Assembly: GCF_049310885.1 (NCBI RefSeq)
Contig: NZ_JBMDYO010000008.1
Location: 31,345 to 95,344 of the forward strand
Reading direction: 5' to 3'
Source of the DNA: CAYZJV01 sp049310885
GTDB lineage: Bacteria; Spirochaetota; Spirochaetia; Sphaerochaetales; Sphaerochaetaceae
DNA: 64,000 nt
Below are positions 15,434 to 25,013 of the stretch, piece by piece. The notes beneath the pieces are model-generated. The model saw nothing but the letters and a program-made list of their open reading frames with translations, did not search any database and was not told the DNA's origin. Each line of letters opens with the position of its first letter. Position 1 is the first letter of the stretch. Made by a program: the position numbers and the translations under genes.

Positions 15434-18400
15434 GAAAGATATCCACTCAATTCTCATTATTGGAAGTGGTCCCATTGTGATCGGACAGGCATGTGAGTTC
15501 GACTATTCGGGAACCCAGGCTGTGAAAGCACTGGAAGAAGAAGGCTATCGTGTCATCCTGGTGAATCCGAACCCCGCAACGGTCATGACAACTCCCCATA
15601 TAGCCGATGCAATCTATATGGATCCATTGACCGTACCCTATGTTGAGAAAATTATTGCAAAAGAGCGTCCTGATGCAATTTTAACTACAATGGGAGGCCA
15701 AACTGGTTTAAATGTTACGATCGCTCTCCATGAAGCAGGAATTTTGGAGAACTATGGAGTCAAAATTATTGGAGCCAGTATCGCGTCTATCGAATTGGCT
15801 GAAGATAGACGAAGATTCAAGGATATCGTCTCATCACTTGGATTGGAGTCGGCACGATCGGTAACCGTAAAATCTCTTCAAGAAGCAAGGATATTCAAAG
15901 ATCTCGTTGGATTGCCTCTCATTCTTAGACCCAGTTTTACCCTTGGGGGCTTTGGCGGTGGTATTGTAAAAAGTGAAATGGACTTCGAACAGATGGTAAA
16001 ATCTGCCTTGTCGGCTAGTCCTACACATGAAGTTTTGGTAGAAGAATCGCTTCTCGGATGGAAAGAATTTGAGTTGGAAGTGATGAGGGATCAACACGAT
16101 AATGCGATAATCGTCTGTTCTATCGAGAATATCGATCCAATGGGAGTACATACAGGTGATAGTATGACTGTAGCTCCAATCCAGACACTTACTGATGAAG
16201 AGTACCAGAGCATGAGGATGGCTGCGATAGAGATCCTACGGGCAGTCGGAGTCGATTGTGGTGGATCGAATGTACAATTCGCATTTGATCCGGAAACGAA
16301 AAGAATGGTGGTTATTGAGATGAATCCAAGGGTATCCAGATCTTCGGCTCTGGCGAGTAAAGCTACCGGATTCCCTATTGCTCGCTGTTCTGCGAAGCTT
16401 GCAGTTGGATATACTCTGGATGAGGTTTTGAATGATATAACAGGAGTCACTTCGAGTAGTTTTGAACCCGCACTCGATTATTGTGCGGTGAAGGTTCCTC
16501 GATTCGAGATGGAAAAGTTCCCCATGCCAACAGATGCTTTGGGAACCCAAATGCGGAGTGTAGGAGAAGTCTTGTCAATTGGCCGGAGTTTCATAGAGGC
16601 ATTGAACAAAGCCATGAGATCAAATGAAAGAAATCTTGATGGAGTGGTTAGATTGGAAACCATTGATGGCTATTCGCTATCGGATGTTCCGATCATCATG
16701 CGTAGCGCCCATCCTCTACGAATCTGTGCAATCTATAGCACGCTTTGGGAGAGCGGGGATGTCGCAATACCGGAAATTCTCAATATCACCCATTTTGACA
16801 GGTGGTTCATTCACCAACTCTATAGATTGAGCCTATTCGAGAAAAATCTGATCAAGGAATCTTCGAGAGAGAACCTATCGGCAGAACTTCTAAAAGAAGC
16901 TAAGAGATTGGGCTTGAGCGACCAACGTATAGGATTTCTCACCGGAGTTACCCAAGAACAGGTGCGAATGGATCGCAAGAGGCTGAATATCGAACCAGTA
17001 GTCCATTTCGTAGATACCTGTGCAGGAGAATTTGCGGCAAAGACTACCTATGCATATACAACGTATGGAGAAATAGATGAAGCAGAAGAATTCGATTCAC
17101 GTTCTGTTGTGATAGTCGCAAGTGGACCGAATAGGGTAGGACAAGGCTTGGAGTTTGATACATGTTGTACATTGGCTTCTCTAGCCTATAAGGAATCTGG
17201 AATAAAAACCATTATGGTCAATTCAAATCCGGAGACCGTATCGACCGATTTTACCATTTCTGATCGACTCTATCTTGAACCTCTCGTTCCTGAGCAGGTA
17301 TTACATATCGTAGAACGTGAAAAGCCTGCAGGTGTCGTTCTGCAGTTGGGTGGCCAGACGCCACTATCCCTGCTTCAATCATTGCATGATGCACATATTC
17401 CGGTAGTCGGGACATCCTATGAATCTATGCAATTGGCTGATGATAGGGGGAGGTTCTCTGCCCTAATTACAGAATTGGGTCTTCATCAAAGTAAAAACAT
17501 GACAGCTGAATCATCTGAGTCTGTGCTTCCCTGTGCCAAAGAAGTCGGTTTCCCTGTCCTCCTCAGACCGTCTCATGTCCTAGGTGGTAGGAATATGGCT
17601 ATTGTGTATGATGATCAAGAACTACAGTCCTATCTGCAAAGTGGTGTTAAAGTTTCATCATCTTCCCCACTTCTGGTGGATCACTTTTTGGAGGACGCCT
17701 TCGAATATGATCTTGATGCTCTCTGCGATGGGACTTCTCTCTATATAGGAGGGATTGTACAGCATATCGAAGCGGCTGGGATTCATTCTGGGGATTCGGC
17801 AGCAGTATTCCCCCCATATGCCGCCAAGCATGAGATATTGGAGGAAATGCGCCAAGCTGCCTATGCCATTGCCCGTAGACTGAAGATAGTGGGATTCATG
17901 AATATCCAGTTTGCTGTCCAGCATGATCAACTGTATATCATTGAAGTCAATCCAAGAGCCTCAAGAACTGTTCCTTTCATTGCCAAATTATCCCAGGTCG
18001 ATCTAGTACGTGCTGCTGTAGGTATTTGGGAAGGACATGATCTGGTAGAACAAGGTCTCGTTGATCGAAAGGGAGGAATTGGAGAAGGTACGTGCAAATA
18101 TGGATGGGCTGTAAAAGAGGCAGTATTCTCCTTCGATAGGTTCGTTGCCATGGACCCCCAGCTTGGTCCCGAAATGAAATCTACTGGTGAAGTCATCGGT
18201 ATTGGTGCGACCTTTGGTGAGGCTTACGCGAAAAGTCAGATAGCCTGCGGGAATAGCTTACCGAAACATGGAAGGGTTTGTGTGTCGGTCAATAAAAGAG
18301 ATCGGGAAACGATTAAAGGAATAATCAGGGAGTTGAAGGAACTGGGATTTGAAATTGCTGCAACTCGAGGGACGGCAAGAGACCTTTTCGATGCTTCAAT

Positions 18401-18647
18401 CGTTTGTGAAACCATGCTAAAGACAGACGAAGGGCATCCCAATATTATCGACCATCTTAAAAATGGAAGGATAGATCTCCTTATTAACACACCTATGGGC
18501 AAGCGTGCGCAGAAGGGGGTTGAGAGTATTAGATCGGTTGCTTTGACGCAAAAGGTTCCCTACACAACAACCACAAGTGCAGCTGCAGCGGCTTTGGCGG
18601 CGATAAAATATCTTCGCGATGGAAATGTGGGGATTGTTAGTCTCTAA
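15423..18647 (+). CDS. carB: Carbamoyl-phosphate synthase large subunit
   Basis: A 1074-residue synthetase with the full duplicated architecture. The first ATP-grasp half starts IIGSGPIVIGQACEFDYSG and has LRPSFTLGGFGGGI. The second half starts around residue 560 (VASGPNRVGQGLEFDTCC) and has LRPSHVLGGRNMAIVYD. A C-terminal MGS-like allosteric domain (LGFEIAATRGTARDLFDA, DLLINTPMGK) normally binds nucleotides or ornithine. Length is the family norm. ATG 15423 follows CAGGAGG. It assembles carbamoyl phosphate from bicarbonate, two ATP and ammonia channelled from CarA. No sign of truncation or frameshift. Confidence 0.96.
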   Translation: MPARKDIHSILIIGSGPIVIGQACEFDYSGTQAVKALEEEGYRVILVNPNPATVMTTPHIADAIYMDPLTVPYVEKIIAKERPDAILTTMGGQTGLNVTIALHEAGILENYGVKIIGASIASIELAEDRRRFKDIVSSLGLESARSVTVKSLQEARIFKDLVGLPLILRPSFTLGGFGGGIVKSEMDFEQMVKSALSASPTHEVLVEESLLGWKEFELEVMRDQHDNAIIVCSIENIDPMGVHTGDSMTVAPIQTLTDEEYQSMRMAAIEILRAVGVDCGGSNVQFAFDPETKRMVVIEMNPRVSRSSALASKATGFPIARCSAKLAVGYTLDEVLNDITGVTSSSFEPALDYCAVKVPRFEMEKFPMPTDALGTQMRSVGEVLSIGRSFIEALNKAMRSNERNLDGVVRLETIDGYSLSDVPIIMRSAHPLRICAIYSTLWESGDVAIPEILNITHFDRWFIHQLYRLSLFEKNLIKESSRENLSAELLKEAKRLGLSDQRIGFLTGVTQEQVRMDRKRLNIEPVVHFVDTCAGEFAAKTTYAYTTYGEIDEAEEFDSRSVVIVASGPNRVGQGLEFDTCCTLASLAYKESGIKTIMVNSNPETVSTDFTISDRLYLEPLVPEQVLHIVEREKPAGVVLQLGGQTPLSLLQSLHDAHIPVVGTSYESMQLADDRGRFSALITELGLHQSKNMTAESSESVLPCAKEVGFPVLLRPSHVLGGRNMAIVYDDQELQSYLQSGVKVSSSSPLLVDHFLEDAFEYDLDALCDGTSLYIGGIVQHIEAAGIHSGDSAAVFPPYAAKHEILEEMRQAAYAIARRLKIVGFMNIQFAVQHDQLYIIEVNPRASRTVPFIAKLSQVDLVRAAVGIWEGHDLVEQGLVDRKGGIGEGTCKYGWAVKEAVFSFDRFVAMDPQLGPEMKSTGEVIGIGATFGEAYAKSQIACGNSLPKHGRVCVSVNKRDRETIKGIIRELKELGFEIAATRGTARDLFDASIVCETMLKTDEGHPNIIDHLKNGRIDLLINTPMGKRAQKGVESIRSVALTQKVPYTTTTSAAAAALAAIKYLRDGNVGIVSL

Positions 18648-18656
18648 CCATACGAC

Positions 18657-18692
18657 AGACACAAGTGGAAAATGGCTTTCTCACATGTGTCT
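18657..18692 (+). terminator. Hairpin downstream of carB
   Basis: AGACACAAGTG and CACATGTGTCT pair with one mismatch around a 14-base loop, starting 10 bp after the carB stop. The following bases (ATCTTACT) are only weakly T-rich, so termination is probable rather than certain. Confidence 0.5.
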
Positions 18693-18722
18693 ATCTTACT
18701 AGAGAATTCTTTTGATAAATTA

Positions 18723-18795
18723 TCGGGCAGAGAGGATTTGAACCTCCGACCCCTTGGTCCCGAACCAAGTGCGCTAGCCCCTGCGCTACTACCCG
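18723..18795 (-). tRNA. tRNA-Pro (anticodon CGG)
   Basis: On the minus strand, a full cloverleaf. The acceptor stem CGGGTAG pairs with CTGCCCG (one T-G wobble), the D arm is AGCGCAGGGGCTAGCGC, and the anticodon stem-loop is CTTGG-TTCGGGA-CCAAG with anticodon CGG and G37. The T arm is GGAGGTTCAAATCCTCT and the discriminator is A. The 3' CCA is not encoded. Confidence 0.95.
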
Positions 18796-18953
18796 AATTA
18801 CGATATTGTGGAAACCACAACGGTAAAAACTATATACAACGGGTTGTTTTGTGTCAATGTGCAACATTGACACTATATTCACTACATGCTATTTTTCTTG
18901 AGATATCCTTTACAAGAGGATACTCCCAATTTGTGCATAAAAAGAGGTCGTAC

Positions 18954-20507
18954 ATGCCTTCAAAGGATTCCAAAACCCCGGAAAAGGACGAAGCAAAAGT
19001 CGTCAAATTCAAAGCTGGTGAAGATACCGGTTCCAGTGTCGCAAAGAAGAAAGGTGGTGTCACCTTAACGCAAATCATTACCTATGTGATACTTGGGTTG
19101 CTTGCGATAGTACTTGTGGCAGGTGTCTTTCCATCCTTCGGGACGCAGGGCTCAGCAACAAGTATTCAATTCGGTAGCTATGATGGCACACCGATAGAAT
19201 TCTCATTCGGAAACTATTTCTATCAGCAATACCAAACCCAAGCTCAACAAAATAGGGGCTCTGGAGACTCTGCTGCTTATCAAATATGGCGTGCTGCATT
19301 CGAGAGTACGGTTTTCCATACTGCTGTTACCAAGATGGCTGAACGGGCAGGAATCAGAGTTGTAGATGAGACGTTGAATAAGGCAATCATCGATAGTGGT
19401 GCTTATGATAAGGATGGAAAGTTCGATGTAGGCACGTATGAGAAGGCTAGTGTGGAGAGTAAAAACCAACTCAAGACCCAGTATGAGCAAAACCTACCGG
19501 TCCAGATGGTTATGGAGGATGTCGCTACGGTTTTATCTTCCCCTGCTGAGATGGATTATATTGTTGCCATGGGAGATTCAGCCAGATCGTTCGAATATGT
19601 CGCTTTCGATTCTTCTACCTATCCTGATGACTTGGCTCGTGAATATGCAATGGCGAATCCTGCTCTTTTCACACTGATCGATGTCTCGGTAATTACCGTA
19701 TCAGATCGTGAGACAGCTGAGACATTGAGAGCTTCGATCGTAGATGGTGATATTACCTTTGAAGAAGCTGCACGCACCGACTCTATCGATGGTTTCTCTG
19801 AAGAAGGAGGTCGTGCAGGAATTTGGTATCTTCATGAACTCCAGGGAAATTTCGCTAACCCTGAAGAGGTCAATGCACTCTTTTCGACTGCAGAAGGTAC
19901 CGTTTCCACTGTATATGACGCTCCAGGCGGGGCTGCATTCTATCGGGTAGAGAAAAAGCCGTTCCTTGCCGATTTCGAAGACAAGGAAGTATTATCTGAT
20001 GTTAAGAATTATATAGGTACCAATGATGCGGCAGTGATTTCTGCTTATTTGGAGCAGGAAGCTCAAGAATTTTCCCAGCTTGCTGCCTCAAGCTCTGACT
20101 TCGTTACGGCAGCTACTGATGCCGGCTATGAGGTTGTGAGTGTGGAAGCTACTCCTGCCAATATCGGAGGATCCAATTATCTCACCGGTTTCTCCTATAC
20201 CGATCCAGCTGGACATCTTAATAGACTTGCAAATGACAATGAGGCTATGGGAACTCTCTACTCTCTTGAAGTAGGATCGGTTTCCGAACCACTTGCTTCG
20301 GGGGATATTTTTGTCGTAGCCAAGGTTGTGCAAGAGACTCCCATGGATGAGGAGACAAGAGACTATTTGAAATTGGTCTATCCCTACATGAGTCAGTCGC
20401 AGAGTCAACAGGATTTGGTCCAATCAATATTCACCTCAGAAAAGTTTGAAGATGATTTCCTGATGAGTTTCATGGAAAATATCATGGGAATTGAAGGGGA
20501 TAATTAA
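18954..20507 (+). CDS. Membrane-anchored SurA/PpiD-like peptidyl-prolyl isomerase
   Basis: A 517-residue periplasmic foldase candidate. The short lysine-rich cytoplasmic N-terminus is followed by one membrane segment at ~41-62 (IITYVILGLLAIVLVAGVF). A SurA-N-like helical region (residues ~65-250) then leads into a parvulin-type PpiC domain around VITVSDRETAETLRASIVDG, EEGGRAGIWYLHELQGNF and GGAAFYRVEKK. The layout matches PpiD, which chaperones newly exported proteins near the Sec translocon. The start is ATG 18954 behind AGAGG; the reading frame stays open upstream only because it passes through the antisense of tRNA-Pro. A terminator follows about 90 bp after the stop. Confidence 0.8.
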   Translation: MPSKDSKTPEKDEAKVVKFKAGEDTGSSVAKKKGGVTLTQIITYVILGLLAIVLVAGVFPSFGTQGSATSIQFGSYDGTPIEFSFGNYFYQQYQTQAQQNRGSGDSAAYQIWRAAFESTVFHTAVTKMAERAGIRVVDETLNKAIIDSGAYDKDGKFDVGTYEKASVESKNQLKTQYEQNLPVQMVMEDVATVLSSPAEMDYIVAMGDSARSFEYVAFDSSTYPDDLAREYAMANPALFTLIDVSVITVSDRETAETLRASIVDGDITFEEAARTDSIDGFSEEGGRAGIWYLHELQGNFANPEEVNALFSTAEGTVSTVYDAPGGAAFYRVEKKPFLADFEDKEVLSDVKNYIGTNDAAVISAYLEQEAQEFSQLAASSSDFVTAATDAGYEVVSVEATPANIGGSNYLTGFSYTDPAGHLNRLANDNEAMGTLYSLEVGSVSEPLASGDIFVVAKVVQETPMDEETRDYLKLVYPYMSQSQSQQDLVQSIFTSEKFEDDFLMSFMENIMGIEGDN

Positions 20508-20593
20508 TTCCCAAAAAAAATAAGGACAGCAGAGCTATGATTAGGGAACCGATCTCTATTAACGATGCTCATGTTACTTCTGATTGAAAATAT

Positions 20594-20627
20594 ACTCCTG
20601 TCGGATGGGTCCGGCGGGAGTTTTTTA
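20594..20627 (+). terminator. Rho-independent terminator after the PpiD-like gene
   Basis: ACTCCTGTCGGA pairs with TCCGGCGGGAGT (two G-T wobbles) around TGGG, followed directly by six Ts. Confidence 0.9.
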
Positions 20628-20656
20628 TTGACTATCGGTTGCCAATAGGGGCCGCT

Positions 20657-21493
20657 ATGGATACACTGATACCCGAGAGGTATATGATGAAATCACCGAA
20701 AGAACTCTCTCTAGAAAAGAAACTTCTTGAGGCTTTAGATCCAACTACACCTCCAGGGATCATCGCCTCATTATTAATCCATGATGAAGAAATCCAAATG
20801 ATGCAAGACTATGCCAATAGTGTCTCCATTGTTCGCTTGGGATTCAATGATCATGGACCTGTTCATATGCGACAGGTAGCACGAAATGCGGTCAAGATGA
20901 TGCATCTTTTAAAAGATGGCGGCATCCAAGGAAGTTTAGAGCATGATAAGGTAGGCTCCTTCGAGGATTCTCTGTCTGCGGTTGTCCTAGCAAGCTTTCT
21001 CCATGATTTGGGTATGGCTATAGGCCGACAAGATCATGAATTGCTTAGTGCGACTCTCGCTTCGCCCATCATCACAAGAATATTAGAGTCAGCATATCCT
21101 GATGATATCAAGAAGAGGGTAGTAATCAGGTCCCTTACTCTTGAAGGAATTGTCGGGCATATGGCAACGAGAAGGATCCACAGCATTGAGGCTGGAGTGA
21201 TTCTTCTAGCCGATGGTTGTGATATGGAAAAAGGAAGGGCAAGGATTCCGCTTGCTTTAAACACCGAGCCAAAGATTGGGGATATCCATAAGTATTCTGC
21301 AAATTCAATCGAGAAGGTGACAATTCAAAAGGGAGTTGAAAAACCTATCAGGATAATCGTTGAGATGTCCGCTGAAGTGGGGTTCTTCCAAATTGAAGAG
21401 GTACTTCTTCCAAAGGTAAACTCCAGTCCAGTAAAGCCGTTTGTTGAGTTATTGGCAGGAGTTGTAGGTCAAGAAAAAAAACAGTATCTGTAG
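20657..21493 (+). CDS. HD-domain phosphohydrolase
   Basis: About 278 residues. The HD metal-binding motif is split as in the superfamily: the first histidine in FNDHGPVHMRQVARNA and the HD pair in LASFLHDLGMAIGRQDHE. Proteins of this type hydrolyse nucleotides or phosphate esters; the substrate cannot be told from sequence. ATG 20657 has AGGGG five bases upstream; ATGs at 20684/20687 behind GAGAGG are equally plausible starts. A PfkB kinase follows after 16 bp and is probably co-transcribed. There is no signal peptide or membrane segment. Confidence 0.75.
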   Translation: MDTLIPERYMMKSPKELSLEKKLLEALDPTTPPGIIASLLIHDEEIQMMQDYANSVSIVRLGFNDHGPVHMRQVARNAVKMMHLLKDGGIQGSLEHDKVGSFEDSLSAVVLASFLHDLGMAIGRQDHELLSATLASPIITRILESAYPDDIKKRVVIRSLTLEGIVGHMATRRIHSIEAGVILLADGCDMEKGRARIPLALNTEPKIGDIHKYSANSIEKVTIQKGVEKPIRIIVEMSAEVGFFQIEEVLLPKVNSSPVKPFVELLAGVVGQEKKQYL

Positions 21494-21509
21494 CATACGG
21501 GAGGTAGTG

Positions 21510-22451
21510 ATGATTGCGATATTAGGAGAGGCTTTGATTGATTTGATTGGAGGGGAAGGTAAGGACGACCAGCCCTGTTTTTACCATTACGCTGGTGGCT
21601 GTGCACTGAATGCGGCTACGGCTGCTGCAAGATTGGAATCCGATGTATTATACATTGGAAGACTTTCTGCAGATATGTTCGGTAAACAGATGCAATCCTA
21701 TTTCAGAGCGAATAATGTAAAACTGATTGACGAATTTTGTGACGTAACGGAAAACTCGATGATTGGTTTCGCGAAATTAGACGAACATGGAGCAGCTTCC
21801 TATGTATTCTATAGCGAGGGAACTACCGTTACAAAACTAGGTGTACAAGACATCACGAGAGTTCTCAATAGCCATCCTGAAATTGCATATCTTCATGTTG
21901 GATCGGTTTCTATTGCCCTAGAAGACTCGGGGAACAAGATTTTAGATGCTCTTAGGACTACAAAGAATCTTCCATTTGTATTCTTCGATCCTAACGTAAG
22001 GCCTACGGTAATCCAAGATTTTGATTCATACAGAAAACGGGTTCTGGAGATAGTAAAGCTTTCCTCTTTGGTAAAACTATCACATGAGGATCTTGCACTA
22101 ATCTATCCAGATCGTTCGATCGAAGAGGGCGTTCAGGCTATCTTAGATTTAGGTGCTTCACAAGTGATCTTAACTAAAGGAAAAGACGGCCTACAATGGT
22201 GCACAAACAATGGTCTGGATGTTTCGGTACCTGCAATCGACAACCCGATAGTAGATACAGTTGGTGCTGGAGACACCGTAAGTGGTGCAATCTTGACCTA
22301 CCTCGAGGAGCACTCGATTGGGAGAGGTGATTCAATTACTGAAGCCCAAGCGAAAGAGGCAATGGAGTTTGCAGCATTAGCTGCAGCGGTGACTACTTCT
22401 AGGAAAGGAGCGAATCCTCCTAAACGTAGTGAAGTTGGTTCTGTCCGTTAG
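21510..22451 (+). CDS. PfkB-family carbohydrate kinase (fructokinase-like)
   Basis: A 313-residue ribokinase-superfamily kinase. The N-terminal ILGEALIDLIGGEG and GGCALNAATAAARLESDV are the sugar-binding motif region; the C-terminal DTVGAGDTVSGAIL carries the catalytic aspartate and anion hole. The LGEALID start is typical of bacterial fructokinases, so D-fructose to fructose 6-phosphate is the likeliest reaction, though other ketoses or nucleosides are possible. GGGAGG lies five bases before ATG 21510. The 3' end overlaps the convergent GGDEF gene by 4 bp. Confidence 0.82.
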   Translation: MIAILGEALIDLIGGEGKDDQPCFYHYAGGCALNAATAAARLESDVLYIGRLSADMFGKQMQSYFRANNVKLIDEFCDVTENSMIGFAKLDEHGAASYVFYSEGTTVTKLGVQDITRVLNSHPEIAYLHVGSVSIALEDSGNKILDALRTTKNLPFVFFDPNVRPTVIQDFDSYRKRVLEIVKLSSLVKLSHEDLALIYPDRSIEEGVQAILDLGASQVILTKGKDGLQWCTNNGLDVSVPAIDNPIVDTVGAGDTVSGAILTYLEEHSIGRGDSITEAQAKEAMEFAALAAAVTTSRKGANPPKRSEVGSVR

Positions 22452-24829
22452 CATCTCCCTCGTTTAGCGAAGGAATAACCATTTTTTCCTCCATTTTTGA
22501 CTACATAAAGTGCATGGTCAGCACTTGTGTACAGCTCAGTAAATGTTTCTCCGTCTTGTGGATATTTGGCTATGCCGATGCTGCAAGGCAGATTATCTTT
22601 CCTGAGATTGTCAATCAAGACATTAATTTTTACCTCCAAGCGTTCCATATCGGTAAAATTTATCAGACATACAGCAAATTCATCACCTCCGAGACGACCG
22701 AAGATGTCAGTATTCCTAAAAACTTGTTTTACATGGAGGGCTATAGATTTCAGTACTTGATCACCATGTAAGTGTCCAAGAGTGTCGTTGACCTGCTTGA
22801 AATTATCCGCATCCAGCATTACCAATACATGCTGGTTTGTGTGGGGTTCGGCAAGATCGAGAATCCTAACGACACTAGCCTCGAACCCCCTTCGATTCAT
22901 TAAACTTGTTAGTGGATCCGTCTGTGATAGACCAATAAGTCTTAGCGCCTCTATCTTTTCTTCATGTATATCTTGAATTCGTCCTGCGATACGTGCTACT
23001 TGGTTTTGATTGTCGAACATAGAAGTGAGAAGAAATCTCGTCCAAATATAAATATGCTTTTCCTCTTCAACTGCCTTTGAAAGTCGGACTTCAATCTTAG
23101 TACCTCTGATTTTTTCTCTAATAACAGTCTTTAGCGTTGCAATAAACCGAACCTTATCATCTGGGTGCATATCGTAAAGATCTCCCAAGGAAAGATTGGC
23201 ATGATTAGGGAAGCCCCTTCCGAACATTCGTATCCAGTTTCTCTCCCGGGAAATGAAGAGAAACCTGTTTTGCAAAACGCTCCATTCAAAGATTACCTCA
23301 TCTGTCTGTTCCAATAGAATCCTGTACCTTTCATCACTGGAACGCAACTGTACGAAAGCTTCATGCATGGCTGTCGCGTCAACAGCCATCCCGTATAATA
23401 CAGGATTTACACCATCAGACGTATCCTCATGGATCTTAAAAGAGCAGGAAATCCACTTGAACCCCGAATCCGATGAAGTCTGATATTCAAAATTCCCCTC
23501 TCTCTTGTTTAGAAGAGCATGCTGGATAATCTGTCGAACCATTGGCCTATCATCAGGATGGACCGTTTCCATAAAACTGTTTCCTGTTACACTGATGAGA
23601 CTCTCCCTTTTCTCGTATCCTGTCAGCGAGACGAAAGGATCGCTTACGAAGAGGAAGGTCATAGCCTGATCCAATGTTGTCTTGAATAGTCCTCCTGGAA
23701 TATGCGTGGTTAACATATCCAATTCGTTGTTCAATCTCCTAAGCTGTTGGGTATCCTTGGCGACATGATCTATTAATAGGTTGAACGAGTCTGCTATGCT
23801 GGAGAATTCTGAATTACCTTCCAGTTCAATATGGTGGAAATAATCATGGTTACGAATATGTTCAATACCATTAATCAATTTTTGTATCGGATGACCAATT
23901 TGGTTTGAGATAAACTGCAAAGAAAAAATCAGTGCTATGAGGAATAGGAGTGTGAAAAATAGGAATAGGGGAATACTCTCTAATACAGGAAGATAAATCT
24001 CATTTGTAGCTATCCCTGTGAATACCGTCCATCCCAGTTCAGGTATGTACTGGTATTGTCCCAGAGATCTTTCTCCATTGAAAGAATACTCGATTGTTCC
24101 TCTTTTGTTCTCCATGGTATACGAGGGTTCGATTTTATCAGATAGATCGCTAATATTGTCGAAATCCTGGATAGACCAATAGCCTTTATCTGCCATATTC
24201 GTAGCAATGATTGAACCATGAGAGTCTATAACCAAGCGAAAAGTACTCTCGAACATACCTGCATCGTGGGCGAGTTCACGTAGATATGAGAGATCCAAGA
24301 CAGAAATGATCGAACCTTCGAATTCTTCACCCTCGTATAAGGGCATACCCATCATGATGTAGACATCTTCGGCAGATTCGGCTGGGGAGGTAATCACGGG
24401 AGATACCAGTTTTTGTGTCGGTCCTTTCCTTAGGGAAGTAATGTCCAACATATGGCTGGACCTAGCTGGATATAGTGGGTCATGGTAAACCAAAATAGTG
24501 CGTTCATTATCCTCGACATACAATGCTTTGGTATCTGGATGAACTTCTGTATAATACAATAAATTTTCCTGCAAACTGGAATATGCTTGTCGACTTTCAA
24601 AGCGGGAGAGGAATGTACTGCTCTCCAAAATAGCGTGCATCTGTACGAACTCATTCGCGATATAGGTCTGGATCTTACTGGCATAAAGGTCTGCATCATA
24701 AGCAACCGTTTCCCTGACGAACGGATCGAATCGAATTATGAATGAGATCATAGCTATCAGTATCACTAGAAGAATGGGAATCAAAGAGAAACTGAAAATG
24801 ATTGTCTGCAGTCTGCGCGTAAAACGCAA
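22448..24829 (-). CDS. Membrane cache-PAS-GGDEF signalling protein (putative diguanylate cyclase)
   Basis: About 793 residues. An N-terminal membrane segment (IIFSFSLIPILLVILIAMIS) is followed by an extracellular double-cache-type sensor of ~250 residues and a second membrane segment (LFLFFTLLFLIALIFSLQF). A HAMP-like linker, two PAS domains (~residues 360-490 and 495-625) and a GGDEF domain complete it. The catalytic loop is intact (FGRLGGDEFAVCL) and DPLTSLMNRRGFE marks the domain start, so it should make cyclic di-GMP. No EAL domain follows. The start is TTG 24829, preceded by GGAGG five bases upstream; the TTG at 24841 lies inside that region. Divergent from typA. Confidence 0.85.
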   Translation of the reverse strand: MRFTRRLQTIIFSFSLIPILLVILIAMISFIIRFDPFVRETVAYDADLYASKIQTYIANEFVQMHAILESSTFLSRFESRQAYSSLQENLLYYTEVHPDTKALYVEDNERTILVYHDPLYPARSSHMLDITSLRKGPTQKLVSPVITSPAESAEDVYIMMGMPLYEGEEFEGSIISVLDLSYLRELAHDAGMFESTFRLVIDSHGSIIATNMADKGYWSIQDFDNISDLSDKIEPSYTMENKRGTIEYSFNGERSLGQYQYIPELGWTVFTGIATNEIYLPVLESIPLFLFFTLLFLIALIFSLQFISNQIGHPIQKLINGIEHIRNHDYFHHIELEGNSEFSSIADSFNLLIDHVAKDTQQLRRLNNELDMLTTHIPGGLFKTTLDQAMTFLFVSDPFVSLTGYEKRESLISVTGNSFMETVHPDDRPMVRQIIQHALLNKREGNFEYQTSSDSGFKWISCSFKIHEDTSDGVNPVLYGMAVDATAMHEAFVQLRSSDERYRILLEQTDEVIFEWSVLQNRFLFISRERNWIRMFGRGFPNHANLSLGDLYDMHPDDKVRFIATLKTVIREKIRGTKIEVRLSKAVEEEKHIYIWTRFLLTSMFDNQNQVARIAGRIQDIHEEKIEALRLIGLSQTDPLTSLMNRRGFEASVVRILDLAEPHTNQHVLVMLDADNFKQVNDTLGHLHGDQVLKSIALHVKQVFRNTDIFGRLGGDEFAVCLINFTDMERLEVKINVLIDNLRKDNLPCSIGIAKYPQDGETFTELYTSADHALYVVKNGGKNGYSFAKRGRC

Positions 24830-25013
24830 CTTGTCCTCCAAGTCTGTGACGAATTTTTTGGTGTTTACTAAGTAGTCGGGCTTTATGGTACCACGGGAAT
24901 TTTCGGCTGTATAGGATAAGCATAAATCGAGTTACGATACTTTAGCTAAAGATATCCAAACAAGAGCTCGTGTACTATAGCAAATGTCGGTGATGTGCTA
25001 TAGTTGCGCAGTT

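Noticed and set aside
18672..18953. 94-codon N-terminal extension of the PpiD-like protein, including a segment reading REDLNLRPLGPEPSALAP
   Set aside because: It is the antisense translation of tRNA-Pro, a well-known false-gene pattern; the true start at 18954 has a ribosome-binding site and a sensible N-terminus.
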